DNA from: an uncultured Sulfurovum sp.
GTDB lineage: Bacteria; Campylobacterota; Campylobacteria; Campylobacterales; Sulfurovaceae
Direction: 5' to 3'
Assembly (NCBI GenBank): GCA_902727935.1
Contig: CACVAX010000060.1
Location: 1 to 57,335, forward strand
Length of the DNA: 57,335 nucleotides
Program-made: the position numbers and the translations under genes
Notes under the pieces: model-generated
What the model was told of the DNA's origin: nothing
Seen by the model: the letters and a program-made list of their open reading frames with translations, nothing else
The model's database searches: none
In this document: piece after piece, positions 42,914 through 51,699 of the stretch
Layout: every line of letters starts with the position of its first letter
Position numbering within the stretch: the stretch's first letter is position 1

Positions 42914-43162
42914 TTAAGTTATGGGTACAGTATACCTCTGAAGTTCATAATAAGCAAAAATTGAAAACACAATAACACTGTAAATAAATCCAACCAAGGT
43001 AATAACACTCAATCTTTTTTTACCCTCTTTCTCCGTTGAAAGCATAATCATAATGGCAATAAGTGCAAAAAAAACACCAAGCACAGGAATGAATGACATC
43101 CACGCAATAATAAAAGGGCCTTTCCCTAACTTCTCTTCTGCTTCTATCTCTGGCTGTTTCAT
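42914..43162 (-). CDS. Small two-TM membrane protein
   Basis: This 82-aa protein has an acidic N-terminus (about 1-14) and two hydrophobic spans (about 18-41 and 51-71) separated by a basic loop (STEKEGKKR). I do not recognise the family. The ATG overlaps the ilvA stop by one base (TAATG), so it is translationally coupled to ilvA. Confidence 0.6.
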   Translation of the reverse strand: MKQPEIEAEEKLGKGPFIIAWMSFIPVLGVFFALIAIMIMLSTEKEGKKRLSVITLVGFIYSVIVFSIFAYYELQRYTVPIT

Positions 43163-44373
43163 TAGTTTATCTCCTCAAATTTAAACTCGTTGTTCTTTAA
43201 TGTTTGGCGTATTTCCTCTTGATGCTCTACTCCTTTTGTCTCTAAAAAAACAGAAACCGTTGCATCGCCAAACTCTAAATCTACAGATGTTCTATCATAG
43301 GCAATATGCACTATGTTTGCTTCTACATTGGTCAACAACTCTGTAAAATGCATTAATGAGCCGGGTTTATCTACCATCACCACAGCCAGTTTCATTTTAC
43401 GTGAACTTTTCACTAAACCCTTTTCGATAATAAGCGATAGCATCGTCACATCAATGTTTCCACCACTAAGTACCACCCCTACTTTTGAACCTTTTGGCAA
43501 TTCAATTTTATCATGCATCAAAGCAGCCACACCCACAGAACCAGCACCTTCTACTAAAACTTTTTGTTTCTCTAATAAAAATAAAATAGCCGAAGCAATC
43601 TCATCTTCACAAACCAGTTCAAAGCTATCAACATGCTTCAAAATGTGTTCTAATGTAATGGGTGAAGCATCACGCACAGCAATCCCATCAGCAATGGTCT
43701 TGACACTCAAAGAACAAAAAGCACTTCGACTGTCATAAGACTGTTTCATGGCAGGTGCACCAGCAGCAGCAATACCGATAACTTTGGTACTAGGGCTTAA
43801 CGCTTTACTGCCCACAGCCATACCAGCAATAAGCCCTCCACCTCCTACAGGTACAACAATCGCATCTAAATCGGTTTGTTGGGCTAACATCTCAACAGCC
43901 ACTGTTCCTTGCCCTGACATCACCTCATCATCAGCAAAAGGGTGGACAAACTCTAATGCTTGTTCTTGGCTATATTGTGTTGCATAGGCATAAGCTTCAT
44001 CATAATTTGTTCCTTTTAAAATAACCTTTGCACCAAATCGTTCAACCCCTTGAATTTTGTTCATTGGGGTAGAATCAGGCATGACAATCGTCGCATTAAT
44101 TCCAAAATGTTTCGCTGAAAAAGCAACACCTTGAGCATGGTTACCTGCACTTGCAGCCACCACACCCCCTTGCTTTCCATGCTCTATGAGTGTTGATATT
44201 TTATTAAATGCACCACGCAGTTTAAACGCTCCTGTTTGTTGTAGGTTTTCTTTTTTTAAGTAGACTTCATAACCACTCATTTCAGAAAGTATAGGAGCAT
44301 AAGAAAATGGTGTATGGTGTGCTACACCACTTAATCGTTCTTGGGCTTCTTTTATAGATTTTAAATCTAACAT
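43162..44373 (-). CDS. ilvA: Threonine ammonia-lyase (threonine dehydratase)
   Basis: This 403-aa PLP enzyme deaminates threonine to 2-oxobutyrate, the entry to isoleucine. The PLP Lys is in TGAFKLRGAFNK, the phosphate-binding glycine loop in VPVGGGGLIAG, and AASAGNHAQGVA is the Asn loop. One ACT-like domain follows at about 325-403 (MKLAVVMVDKPGSLMHF), as in the shorter biosynthetic/catabolic form; E. coli IlvA has about 514 residues. The RBS is TAGGAAAAA. The promoter overlaps that of the divergent CoA-binding gene. Confidence 0.93.
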   Translation of the reverse strand: MLDLKSIKEAQERLSGVAHHTPFSYAPILSEMSGYEVYLKKENLQQTGAFKLRGAFNKISTLIEHGKQGGVVAASAGNHAQGVAFSAKHFGINATIVMPDSTPMNKIQGVERFGAKVILKGTNYDEAYAYATQYSQEQALEFVHPFADDEVMSGQGTVAVEMLAQQTDLDAIVVPVGGGGLIAGMAVGSKALSPSTKVIGIAAAGAPAMKQSYDSRSAFCSLSVKTIADGIAVRDASPITLEHILKHVDSFELVCEDEIASAILFLLEKQKVLVEGAGSVGVAALMHDKIELPKGSKVGVVLSGGNIDVTMLSLIIEKGLVKSSRKMKLAVVMVDKPGSLMHFTELLTNVEANIVHIAYDRTSVDLEFGDATVSVFLETKGVEHQEEIRQTLKNNEFKFEEIN

Positions 44374-44425
44374 TAATTTTTCCTAAGCTATAGTATAGGT
44401 CGAATTATAACCAAAAGGATTAAAT

Positions 44426-44857
44426 GTGGAATGTGAAATACCCAGTGTAAACTCCAACATTGACGAACAAAAAAAATATTTTGAAAAATGTAAAACAATC
44501 GCCGTAGTAGGTTGCTCACCAGACGATACCAAAGCCAGTAATCACGTGGCTGAATATTTAAGAGATGTTGGATATAAGATGATTCCAATTTATCCTAAAG
44601 GTGAGACTATTTTAGGTCAAAAAGCCTACCGTTCCTTGTCTCATATTGATGAACCTGTAGACATGGTGGTGGTGTTTAGAAAACCAGCTGCTCTAACGGC
44701 CATTGCCGATGCTGTTATTGCTCGTGGAGATGTTAAAGTCTACTGGACACAATTAGGTCTGGTCAACAATGCAGCTGCCCAAAAAGTAAAAGAAGCTGGA
44801 ATTGATGTGGTACAAAACTATTGTGCTATGGTAGAGCATAAGGCGATTTTTGGCTAA
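44426..44857 (+). CDS. CoA-binding protein (YccU-like)
   Basis: This 143-aa Rossmann-fold protein of the CoA-binding domain family has KTIAVVGCSPDDTKASNHVAEYL, IPIYPKG and the conserved YWTQLGLVNNAAAQKVKEAGIDVVQNYC block. Related to the N-terminal part of acyl-CoA synthetase/succinyl-CoA ligase alpha. No catalytic domain is attached. The start is GTG with AAGGA 5-6 nt upstream. The in-sequence ATG two bases earlier is in another frame. It is divergent from ilvA. Confidence 0.85.
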   Translation: MECEIPSVNSNIDEQKKYFEKCKTIAVVGCSPDDTKASNHVAEYLRDVGYKMIPIYPKGETILGQKAYRSLSHIDEPVDMVVVFRKPAALTAIADAVIARGDVKVYWTQLGLVNNAAAQKVKEAGIDVVQNYCAMVEHKAIFG

Positions 44858-44869
44858 GGTGCTTTATAA

Positions 44870-44895
44870 AAAGACAAGCATCTAAACTTGTCTTT
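44870..44895 (-). terminator. Terminator of the 44908 gene (reverse strand)
   Basis: AAAGACAAG (44870-44878) and CTTGTCTTT (44887-44895) make a perfect 9-bp stem with an 8-nt loop. Read on the reverse strand it is followed by a T5 run, so it mainly serves the reverse-strand gene. Confidence 0.65.
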
Positions 44896-44907
44896 GAAGT
44901 GTTTGAC

Positions 44908-45492
44908 TTATATCTTTTTAAGTGCTTTAAAATCTATGGCTTCAGCATAAGAGATTAATTCTTCTTTACTTACTTTTGAACCTTTAATGTTAATCATAAA
45001 ACGCTTATCAATCATCAATGAAATATCTCCTGACTCTCGTTGTTTGTTGTATTTTATCATTGCTTTTTCTCGGTTGATACGCTTTATTTCACCACCAGAG
45101 GCAAACATGGGATTTGCAAATACAGCACCTAGACTCTCTAAAAGAGGCGAATCTGTTACAATCTCTATCACTACTTTTGCTTTATCTTTTTTGTAAATAC
45201 GGCTTAGTGTTGTACCCCCACCAAGCATACCAGCACCAGCTGTTTCTGATTTGGCTTCTTCTGCTTTCCAACCTTCTAAAGCTTCAGGAAGATAACTTTT
45301 TAACGTGTTTCCACTTTGTTGTTTTAATAACTCTAAAACATAGATAACGTCTTCTTTGGTTTGAGAAACATCTCCTTGTTTATAAGAAGCCAATGCTTCT
45401 TCGAGCGTATCACTAATGTCATCAGCCATAACATTTGTAGACAACAAAAGAGTGCTAAGTAGTAAAGAAGGGAGTATGGTTATTTTTTTCAT
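44908..45492 (-). CDS. Secreted protein of unknown function
   Basis: This 194-aa protein has a clear signal peptide (about 1-23, ending VMA). The mature part starts with an acidic helical segment (DDISDTLEEALASYKQG) and continues with LKSYLPEALEGWKAEEAK, AGMLGGGTTLSRIY and VVIEIVTDSPLL. I do not recognise a family with confidence. I chose the ATG at 45492 because TAGGA lies 8 nt upstream; the frame is open 15 nt further to a TTG. A hairpin terminator follows, so it is a single-gene unit. Confidence 0.65.
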   Translation of the reverse strand: MKKITILPSLLLSTLLLSTNVMADDISDTLEEALASYKQGDVSQTKEDVIYVLELLKQQSGNTLKSYLPEALEGWKAEEAKSETAGAGMLGGGTTLSRIYKKDKAKVVIEIVTDSPLLESLGAVFANPMFASGGEIKRINREKAMIKYNKQRESGDISLMIDKRFMINIKGSKVSKEELISYAEAIDFKALKKI

Positions 45493-45606
45493 TTTTAATC
45501 CTATCAATTAATTTTTTGCATGTTTTTATTTCTTAATTAAAAACATACAAATAGTTTTATTTTTATTATACAAGAATTATTTAAAATAAACTTGATAAAT
45601 AGCCTA

Positions 45607-48288
45607 TTACTTCAACTCTCCCCAAGAGTCCCCAATGCTGACCGAACACTCTAATGGTACATCAAGTTTCATAATATTTTTCATAATATGTTTAAACTTC
45701 TCTCCTATCTCTTCAACAATCTCTTCTTTGACTTCAAAAATAAGCTCATCGTGAATTTGTAAAAGCATTTGGGCTTCTAGCTGTTCTTCTTTTATAAAAG
45801 ATTCTATCTCTAACATGGAAAGCTTGATTAAATCGGCTGCACTTCCTTGAAAAACAGCATTGACCGACTCACGCATAAACGCAGCTTTTTGCATTCCTGT
45901 GGCATTGTCATAGTCGAACATTCTTCGGCGTTCTAAAATGGTCTCAACATAGCCAATGCTTTTAACATCTTCTTGGATTTTAGATAAAAAGTCTTGAATG
46001 GTAGGAAACGCTTCAAAATAATTGACAATAATCTCTTTGGCTTCTTTACTGCTTATTCCCAATTCAACCGAAAGTTTCTTTTGACCCATTCCATATAAAA
46101 TACCAAAGTTAACCGATTTAGCATATGACCTTTTCGCTTGGGCTTCTTCTTCTCCAAAAAGTTTAATGGCTGTTGCTAAGTGAATATCTAACCCCTCATT
46201 AAAAGCTTCTAAAAGTGCTGTGTCTTTTGAAAAATGGGCTAATAGTCGTAGTTCTATTTGCGAGTAGTCAATACTTAGAAGTTTGTACCCCTCTTTAGCC
46301 ACAAAAGCATCACGTACCAAACGCCCCAAAGGCGAACGCACGGGAATGTTTTGAAGGTTAGGTTCTTTTGAACTGAGTCTTCCTGTAGCTGTTCCTGTTT
46401 GTAAAAACGAAGTGTAAACACGGTTATTGTTATCCAGTTTTGCCAGTTTTAAAAGGGGTTCTGCATAGGTTGAGAGAATCTTTTGTGCTGTTCGATATTC
46501 TAAAATTTTTGGAATAACTTCATGCTCCTCTTTAAGTGAAAGTAAAACTGCTTCATTGGTACTGTAGCCTGTTTTGGTTTTCTTTCCTCCTTGTAAGCCT
46601 AAATGTTGAAAGAGTACATTGCCCAGTTGTTGTGTGGACTTAATGTTAAACTCTGTTTCAGATAATGTGTAAATCTCTTGGGTCAAAGTTTGAAGTGTTG
46701 TGGTTAGACTTTCCTTAAGCACTTCTAGCTTTTCAATGTCAAGTTTTATACCCCTATTTTCCATGGCGATAAGTGTGTTGATAAAAGGATATTCAATATT
46801 TTTAGCTTCCTCTTTTAAGTGGCTAATAGAGGCTAAGTCCATCGCTTTGTCTAATACTTCATAGAGCAGAAAAGTCATCCAAGCATCTTCGGCTGCATAA
46901 AAAGTGGCTGACTCTATGTCAACATTGGCAAAAGTTTCACCCTTTTTGACCATGCTTTTAAACGATTTCATCTCATAATTAAAAAACTTCTTTGCTAAAA
47001 AATCCAAACCAACTTTTGCACTCGGATTAAGTAGCCACGCCATTAACATGGTATCTGCAAAGGGTGTAAGCTCTTCTATGTTATATTGATGATAGAGTAG
47101 AGAGAAGTCAAATTTTAGATTTTGTCCTATCACTTTGGCTTTGAGTATAAGCTTTATGGCTTCGAGTGCATCCTCTATGCTTACTTGGTCTGTGACCCCT
47201 AAATAAAAATGGGCAATGGGGACATAATAGGCTTTCTCTTCACTCATGGCAAAAGAGAATCCTACCATTTTGTCTTTTTTGGTATCAAGCCCTGTTGTTT
47301 CGGTATCAAAGGCTACCAATGTTTCTTTATCTATTGTAGAAACCACTTCAAAAAGCTTCTCTTTACTATCAAGACAAATGGCTTCAAAAGTATCTTCTTC
47401 CTCTTCATCATCTTCTATCTCACAAAAGCCAATGCCTACTTTGGCTTTTTCAATGGCTCTTTTCATCTCATAGCGTTCAAAATCATCAATGAGACAACTC
47501 AAATAATTTTTGTCTTCAAAAAGAAAACTCTCTAAGTCAAAATCTTTAAAAACATCTTGATTCATCGTCACCAGTTTTCTGGACATAAAAGCATTCTCTT
47601 TACTCTCTAAAAGCTTTTTTTGAATGTTTGCTGTTCCTGCATTTTCAAGGTTATCATAGATGTTTTCTAAAGTATGATATTGGTTAATCAATTTAGAAGC
47701 TCCTACTTTTCCTATGCCTTTTACCCCTGGGACATTGTCCGAACTGTCTCCTAGAATGGCCTGAAAATTTATGAAGTCTTTAGGCATTACCCCAAACTTT
47801 TCAAAACACTCTTCTTCGGTAATCTCTTTTCTTTTAACCGAATCGTACATCACCACATGACCATTTTCTATCATTTGATACAAGTCTTTGTCATGCGAGA
47901 CAATACGAACTTTTAAACCCTGCTCTTTTCCGTACTTGGCTAAAGTAGCAATAATATCATCAGCTTCAAAACCCTCTTTGGCTAAATTTGCAAAACCCAT
48001 CTCTCTTATCCACTCAATCGCTACAGGAAGCTGTTTTATTAAATCTTCAGGAGGAGCATCTCTATTGGCTTTATAGTCACTATAAATCTCATTTCTAAAA
48101 GTAGGGCCTTTAGAGTCTAATGCAAAAACAATATAGTCAGTACTATGTTCACGATGTAAAGAGTCAATAAGATTTACAAAACCTGTCAATAAACCTGTGG
48201 GAAAACCATCGGAGTTTTTAAGAGGAGGAAGTGCAAAATAAGAACGGAAGAAAAAGCCAAAAGTATCAATAATTGTTAATGTTTTCAA
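45607..48288 (-). CDS. polA: DNA polymerase I
   Basis: This 893-aa protein has three domains. The 5'-3' exonuclease/flap domain (about 1-290) contains GDSSDNVPGVKGIGKVGA. The 3'-5' exonuclease domain (about 315-480) has an intact D-x-E in VAFDTETTGLD, so proofreading is likely. The polymerase domain has motif A LLSIDYSQIELRLLAHFS, the O-helix RSYAKSVNFGILYGMG and motif C LQIHDELIFEV. The start is TTG at 48288; a possible Shine-Dalgarno AGG lies about 9 nt upstream. Confidence 0.97.
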   Translation of the reverse strand: MKTLTIIDTFGFFFRSYFALPPLKNSDGFPTGLLTGFVNLIDSLHREHSTDYIVFALDSKGPTFRNEIYSDYKANRDAPPEDLIKQLPVAIEWIREMGFANLAKEGFEADDIIATLAKYGKEQGLKVRIVSHDKDLYQMIENGHVVMYDSVKRKEITEEECFEKFGVMPKDFINFQAILGDSSDNVPGVKGIGKVGASKLINQYHTLENIYDNLENAGTANIQKKLLESKENAFMSRKLVTMNQDVFKDFDLESFLFEDKNYLSCLIDDFERYEMKRAIEKAKVGIGFCEIEDDEEEEDTFEAICLDSKEKLFEVVSTIDKETLVAFDTETTGLDTKKDKMVGFSFAMSEEKAYYVPIAHFYLGVTDQVSIEDALEAIKLILKAKVIGQNLKFDFSLLYHQYNIEELTPFADTMLMAWLLNPSAKVGLDFLAKKFFNYEMKSFKSMVKKGETFANVDIESATFYAAEDAWMTFLLYEVLDKAMDLASISHLKEEAKNIEYPFINTLIAMENRGIKLDIEKLEVLKESLTTTLQTLTQEIYTLSETEFNIKSTQQLGNVLFQHLGLQGGKKTKTGYSTNEAVLLSLKEEHEVIPKILEYRTAQKILSTYAEPLLKLAKLDNNNRVYTSFLQTGTATGRLSSKEPNLQNIPVRSPLGRLVRDAFVAKEGYKLLSIDYSQIELRLLAHFSKDTALLEAFNEGLDIHLATAIKLFGEEEAQAKRSYAKSVNFGILYGMGQKKLSVELGISSKEAKEIIVNYFEAFPTIQDFLSKIQEDVKSIGYVETILERRRMFDYDNATGMQKAAFMRESVNAVFQGSAADLIKLSMLEIESFIKEEQLEAQMLLQIHDELIFEVKEEIVEEIGEKFKHIMKNIMKLDVPLECSVSIGDSWGELK

Positions 48289-48435
48289 AATAGGAAGCCT
48301 AATAATTTTATAAAAGGATTTTATCTAATTCTCTGTTACAAGCTTATTGAGAATATTCACTCTTTAATTTCTTATCTTAATTTAATATTAAAAATGTATA
48401 ATAATAAATTAAATATTTTTTAAGGAATTTTCAAC

Positions 48436-48819
48436 ATGCCTAATGTCCATGACCCTTACCTAGACACGGCAAGAAGAAGTCTTACAGAAAAACAAATAAT
48501 TATACGTAAAAAGAAAAGTGAAGAAATTCAAGCAGAAAAAAAAGGGTTTTTTTCAAAAAATATTATAGTGAATGATTACATCGCATTACCAGAAGGTCTT
48601 GAAACAATAATTTTATTTGCTGCTTTTATAATCATTCCCTATATGGTTGGGGTGATGGCTGTATTTATTATTATGGGCTATGAGCAACTTCAAAAATACA
48701 CAACATTTGATTTTGATTTATTTATGCTTTCCTGGACAATTGGCTATGAAACCATCGCTATTCTCTTATTGATTGGCATCATAAAAAGTGCTTTTACTTT
48801 TAAACAAAAATCAAATTAA
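48436..48819 (+). CDS. Hypothetical two-TM membrane protein
   Basis: This 127-aa protein has a charged, Lys-rich cytoplasmic N-terminus of about 45 residues, then two hydrophobic spans (about 56-79 and 97-118). I do not recognise the family. The RBS AAGGA is good and a TATAAT lies about 35 nt upstream. The 3' end overlaps the convergent dus gene by 4 nt. Confidence 0.65.
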   Translation: MPNVHDPYLDTARRSLTEKQIIIRKKKSEEIQAEKKGFFSKNIIVNDYIALPEGLETIILFAAFIIIPYMVGVMAVFIIMGYEQLQKYTTFDFDLFMLSWTIGYETIAILLLIGIIKSAFTFKQKSN

Positions 48820-49781
48820 TAGGCATATTCTTGTCCAAAAAATACTTCTGTTACAGCCCTCATTTCAGATACATTTTCAATACGATTCACCAAATCTCTA
48901 AATTTTGAAGCACCTTCATAACCTGCTTTGGAATAGGTATGAAGATGTTTTCTAAAAATAATCGCCCCATGATCACCATAATGAGCAATCATTTGGTCAA
49001 AATGTTCCAAAACAACTTCTTGCACTAAGGCTGATGAAACTTCAGCAGACCCAATACCGTTCATATAATTCTTCATTAACTGAAACATCCAAGGTCGCCC
49101 TACTGCAGCACGTCCTACCATAATTCCAGCAGCACCTGTATGTTCTAAAACCCATTTGGCTTTTTGGGGACTGTCTATGTCTCCATTGGCAAGAACAGGT
49201 ATTTTAACGGCTTCTACTATCTCTTTTATTGCATCATAATCCACAGCAGCTTTATATTTTCCAGCTTTGGTTCTTCCATGAACAGCTATATAATCAGCTC
49301 CACTATCTTCACAAAGTTTGGCTATCTCAACATGGTTTTTACTGTCAAAACCCAAACGCATCTTGACCGAAGTGTACTCTTTATTAGAGTATTTTTTAAT
49401 GGTATTAATGGTTTGGGACATACGAGGTAAATCGGTCAACAAAGAAGAGCCTTGTAGATTATTGACTACTTTAGGTGCAGGACAACCACAATTTAAATCA
49501 ATAATATCGACCCCATCACGTTCATTAATTAGTTCAACAGCTTGACGAATAACCTCCAAGTCTGAACCAGCTATTTGAATACTATAAGGATTTTCTAAAA
49601 CATTTTTCTCTAGCATTTTAAAAGTCTTTTTACTTTTAAATGCCAAAGCATTAGAGCTTATCATCTCTGATACGGTAAAGTCTGCTCCAAATTTTTTAAC
49701 AACAGAACGAAAGGGAAGGTCTGTAAATCCTGCCAAAGGGGCAAGAGCATACAGAGGTTTTGAAAAGTCTAAAGTAGGCAC
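48816..49781 (-). CDS. dusB: tRNA-dihydrouridine synthase
   Basis: This 321-aa FMN-dependent enzyme reduces uridine in the tRNA D loop. It has LAPLAGFTDLPFR at the N-terminus, IDLNCGCPAPKVV with the catalytic Cys, SVKMRLGFD, YIAVHGRTKAGKY, VLANGDI and GIMVGRAAVGRPWMF. It is DusB-like; the exact position on tRNA is not certain. The start is GTG with TAGGTA upstream. It is the last gene of the long reverse-strand operon that begins with the flavoprotein at 55259. Confidence 0.93.
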   Translation of the reverse strand: MPTLDFSKPLYALAPLAGFTDLPFRSVVKKFGADFTVSEMISSNALAFKSKKTFKMLEKNVLENPYSIQIAGSDLEVIRQAVELINERDGVDIIDLNCGCPAPKVVNNLQGSSLLTDLPRMSQTINTIKKYSNKEYTSVKMRLGFDSKNHVEIAKLCEDSGADYIAVHGRTKAGKYKAAVDYDAIKEIVEAVKIPVLANGDIDSPQKAKWVLEHTGAAGIMVGRAAVGRPWMFQLMKNYMNGIGSAEVSSALVQEVVLEHFDQMIAHYGDHGAIIFRKHLHTYSKAGYEGASKFRDLVNRIENVSEMRAVTEVFFGQEYAY

Positions 49782-49793
49782 TAAAAAATGTAC

Positions 49794-50843
49794 CTATCGA
49801 TCAACAGATTGACAAATATGACGAATATTCATTAAGTCTGTAATTTTATATTTTTTATGTTGCTGTTTTAAATCAAAAAGTGCTCTAAAACGTTTAAAAT
49901 CATTTTCACCATGCTCTTTGAGATATTCACCAGCTTGTTCTATCATCTCATAATCAAAAAGTAAATAAAGATAAGCAATCTGTGCTTCTGAATATTTTCT
50001 TTCATATTCACGCCAAACTTGCAGGTTTTCATCAGGAGAGAGTTCATGTACCATTAAAGTTGCTATTTTAAGATAGTCAGCACATTTTAACTGTGACTCT
50101 AATGCCACAATAAAATCATCTAAAATATCTTTTGTTAAACCTAAAACTTCTTCTTTTCCAATACGTGAAATTAAGATAAAAAAGCTCTCTTTATCATAAA
50201 CATTGACATATTTTCTTGCTTTAAGAAAGGTTGTTTCAGCAGAAAATATTTTTAAAGCTTTTGCAAAAAGTTCAGGACTGTATAACTCTCTGGATTGAAC
50301 TACTTCTTCAGCAAAACTACTCTCTTTTTCAAGACGATTAATTAAGTTTTGTACCACCAAAGGATTGCTAGGAGAGAGTACTTTATCTAGTTTACGTGCT
50401 GCTAAATCAACATACTCACCACGATTAATCTCTGTTACAAGGGTTAATGCACCACGCAATTTATCAGAGATATCATCCACAGCTCCATCAACTTTGACAC
50501 AAGATACAGAGAGTAATGAGACCGTCTGTTTTAAAAGAGGCAAATTAAATTTATGTGCTTTAGGTTCATTCAATAAAGACCAATATAGGGCATCATCTAA
50601 AGTTGAGGTATCTTTTTCCCACTTTTTAAATTTAAAAAAGTTTTTTGTACCATAAAATAGCATATGAATAGCCGATGCAACCATTAAAAGTAACATTGGT
50701 AATACTATCCACACAGCTATGGGTATGGTTATCGACAAACCAAATTTATTAATACCATAGTTATTTGGGTTAATTGTATAAACAAAAATACCCACAATAG
50801 CCATTAAAGCAATTGAGGCAATAAGATACAAACCTAAACGCAT
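49794..50843 (-). CDS. Hypothetical membrane protein with large cytoplasmic helical domain
   Basis: This 349-aa protein has two N-terminal spans (about 3-24 and 37-60) and a soluble, helix-rich C-terminal part of about 280 residues. That part has repeated Leu/Glu/Lys patterns (LAARKLDKVL, LINRLEKES, LLFDYEMIEQAGEYL) that look like an alpha-solenoid or TPR-like fold. I do not recognise the family. The RBS AAGGAG is good. It follows the dksA-like gene by 9 nt in the same operon. Confidence 0.65.
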   Translation of the reverse strand: MRLGLYLIASIALMAIVGIFVYTINPNNYGINKFGLSITIPIAVWIVLPMLLLMVASAIHMLFYGTKNFFKFKKWEKDTSTLDDALYWSLLNEPKAHKFNLPLLKQTVSLLSVSCVKVDGAVDDISDKLRGALTLVTEINRGEYVDLAARKLDKVLSPSNPLVVQNLINRLEKESSFAEEVVQSRELYSPELFAKALKIFSAETTFLKARKYVNVYDKESFFILISRIGKEEVLGLTKDILDDFIVALESQLKCADYLKIATLMVHELSPDENLQVWREYERKYSEAQIAYLYLLFDYEMIEQAGEYLKEHGENDFKRFRALFDLKQQHKKYKITDLMNIRHICQSVDR

Positions 50844-50852
50844 AAATACTCC

Positions 50853-51203
50853 TTACTCTTTTTCTATCACTTCTCTACAGGTAATACAATAACGTGCAAA
50901 AGTTTTAACCTTTAATCTTTCGATGTTAATGTCATCACCACACATGTCACATTCACCATAAGTTTTGTCATTAATTCTATCTAATGCTAGTTCAATTTCT
51001 GCTAATTCTTTAGATTGTTGACCTAAAATAGCATTGTCAACGGCTGTTTCCAGTGACATAGCAGCATGGTCACCTTCATCTTTTAGCTCATTATGTCTCA
51101 TGGCATTCATCTCACCTGAAGTAGTGTTTAAATTTGTTTCTATTTTTACTTTTCGTTCTTCTAATGCTTCTTTAAAAAAGTTTATTTCTGTTGTGTTTAA
51201 CAT
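50853..51203 (-). CDS. DksA/TraR-family zinc-finger protein
   Basis: This 116-aa protein has an N-terminal coiled-coil (about 5-75) and a C-terminal C4 zinc finger, CDMCGDDI with CITC about 20 residues later, the layout of DksA. DksA binds the RNA polymerase secondary channel and works with ppGpp. It is shorter than E. coli DksA (151 aa). The coiled-coil tip reads DEGDHAAM, close to the DxxDxA motif that DksA needs for activity, so it is probably functional. The RBS is AAGGAAA. Confidence 0.88.
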   Translation of the reverse strand: MLNTTEINFFKEALEERKVKIETNLNTTSGEMNAMRHNELKDEGDHAAMSLETAVDNAILGQQSKELAEIELALDRINDKTYGECDMCGDDINIERLKVKTFARYCITCREVIEKE

Positions 51204-51232
51204 ATTATTTATTTCCTTATATTACGTATGTA

Positions 51233-51694
51233 TTATTTGTGATATGGGTGATTATTTAAGATGCTTAATCCTCTAAAAACCTGCTCTAATAATACTATTT
51301 TCGCCAACTTATGTGACATCGTAATTTTACCCAAAGAAATAGAATTATTACATTGTGTTAAAAAATCGCTCTCAAGCCCATAAGCTCCACCAATAAAGAA
51401 GTTCACAACCCCTCTATCCTTAAGTAAATTTGAAAAGCCAATACTATCAAGCTCTTTACTAGAAGGGTCAAGTGCAATATTATACCCTGTACTCAAAGAA
51501 GGTTCAAAAGCAAATGTATACGATTTTTGTGAAGCGTCAACAGAAATATCATGTGCTTTATTGATCTCTTTAGTATAGATTTCAAATACCTCTACTTTAG
51601 CAAACGTTTTGACTATTTTAAGGTAGTGTTCGATTAAAGGAGCATAAAGTTTATCTTTTGATTTTTTATCAATAATATAGATATTAATTTTCAT
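51233..51694 (-). CDS. rlmH: 23S rRNA pseudouridine-1915 N3-methyltransferase
   Basis: This 153-aa SPOUT methyltransferase has the SAM-binding trefoil-knot signature in NFFIGGAYGLESDFL, then SLGKITMSHKLAKIVLLEQVFRGLSILNNHPYHK, which matches the conserved C-terminus of RlmH, including the final YHK. It modifies helix 69 of 23S rRNA. It lies 5 nt after accD, with no Shine-Dalgarno site, so it depends on coupling. Confidence 0.93.
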   Translation of the reverse strand: MKINIYIIDKKSKDKLYAPLIEHYLKIVKTFAKVEVFEIYTKEINKAHDISVDASQKSYTFAFEPSLSTGYNIALDPSSKELDSIGFSNLLKDRGVVNFFIGGAYGLESDFLTQCNNSISLGKITMSHKLAKIVLLEQVFRGLSILNNHPYHK

Positions 51695-51699
51695 AGAAG

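Noticed and set aside
43313-43738. 141-aa forward ORF antisense to ilvA
   Set aside because: The Ser/Thr/Pro-rich shadow of a well-supported PLP enzyme; no start signal.
45520-45546. 9-bp inverted repeat after polA as an intrinsic terminator
   Set aside because: ATGTTTTTA/TAAAAACAT pairs perfectly, but on the polA strand it is followed by GCAAAAAA, not by a U tract. I cannot support a terminator.
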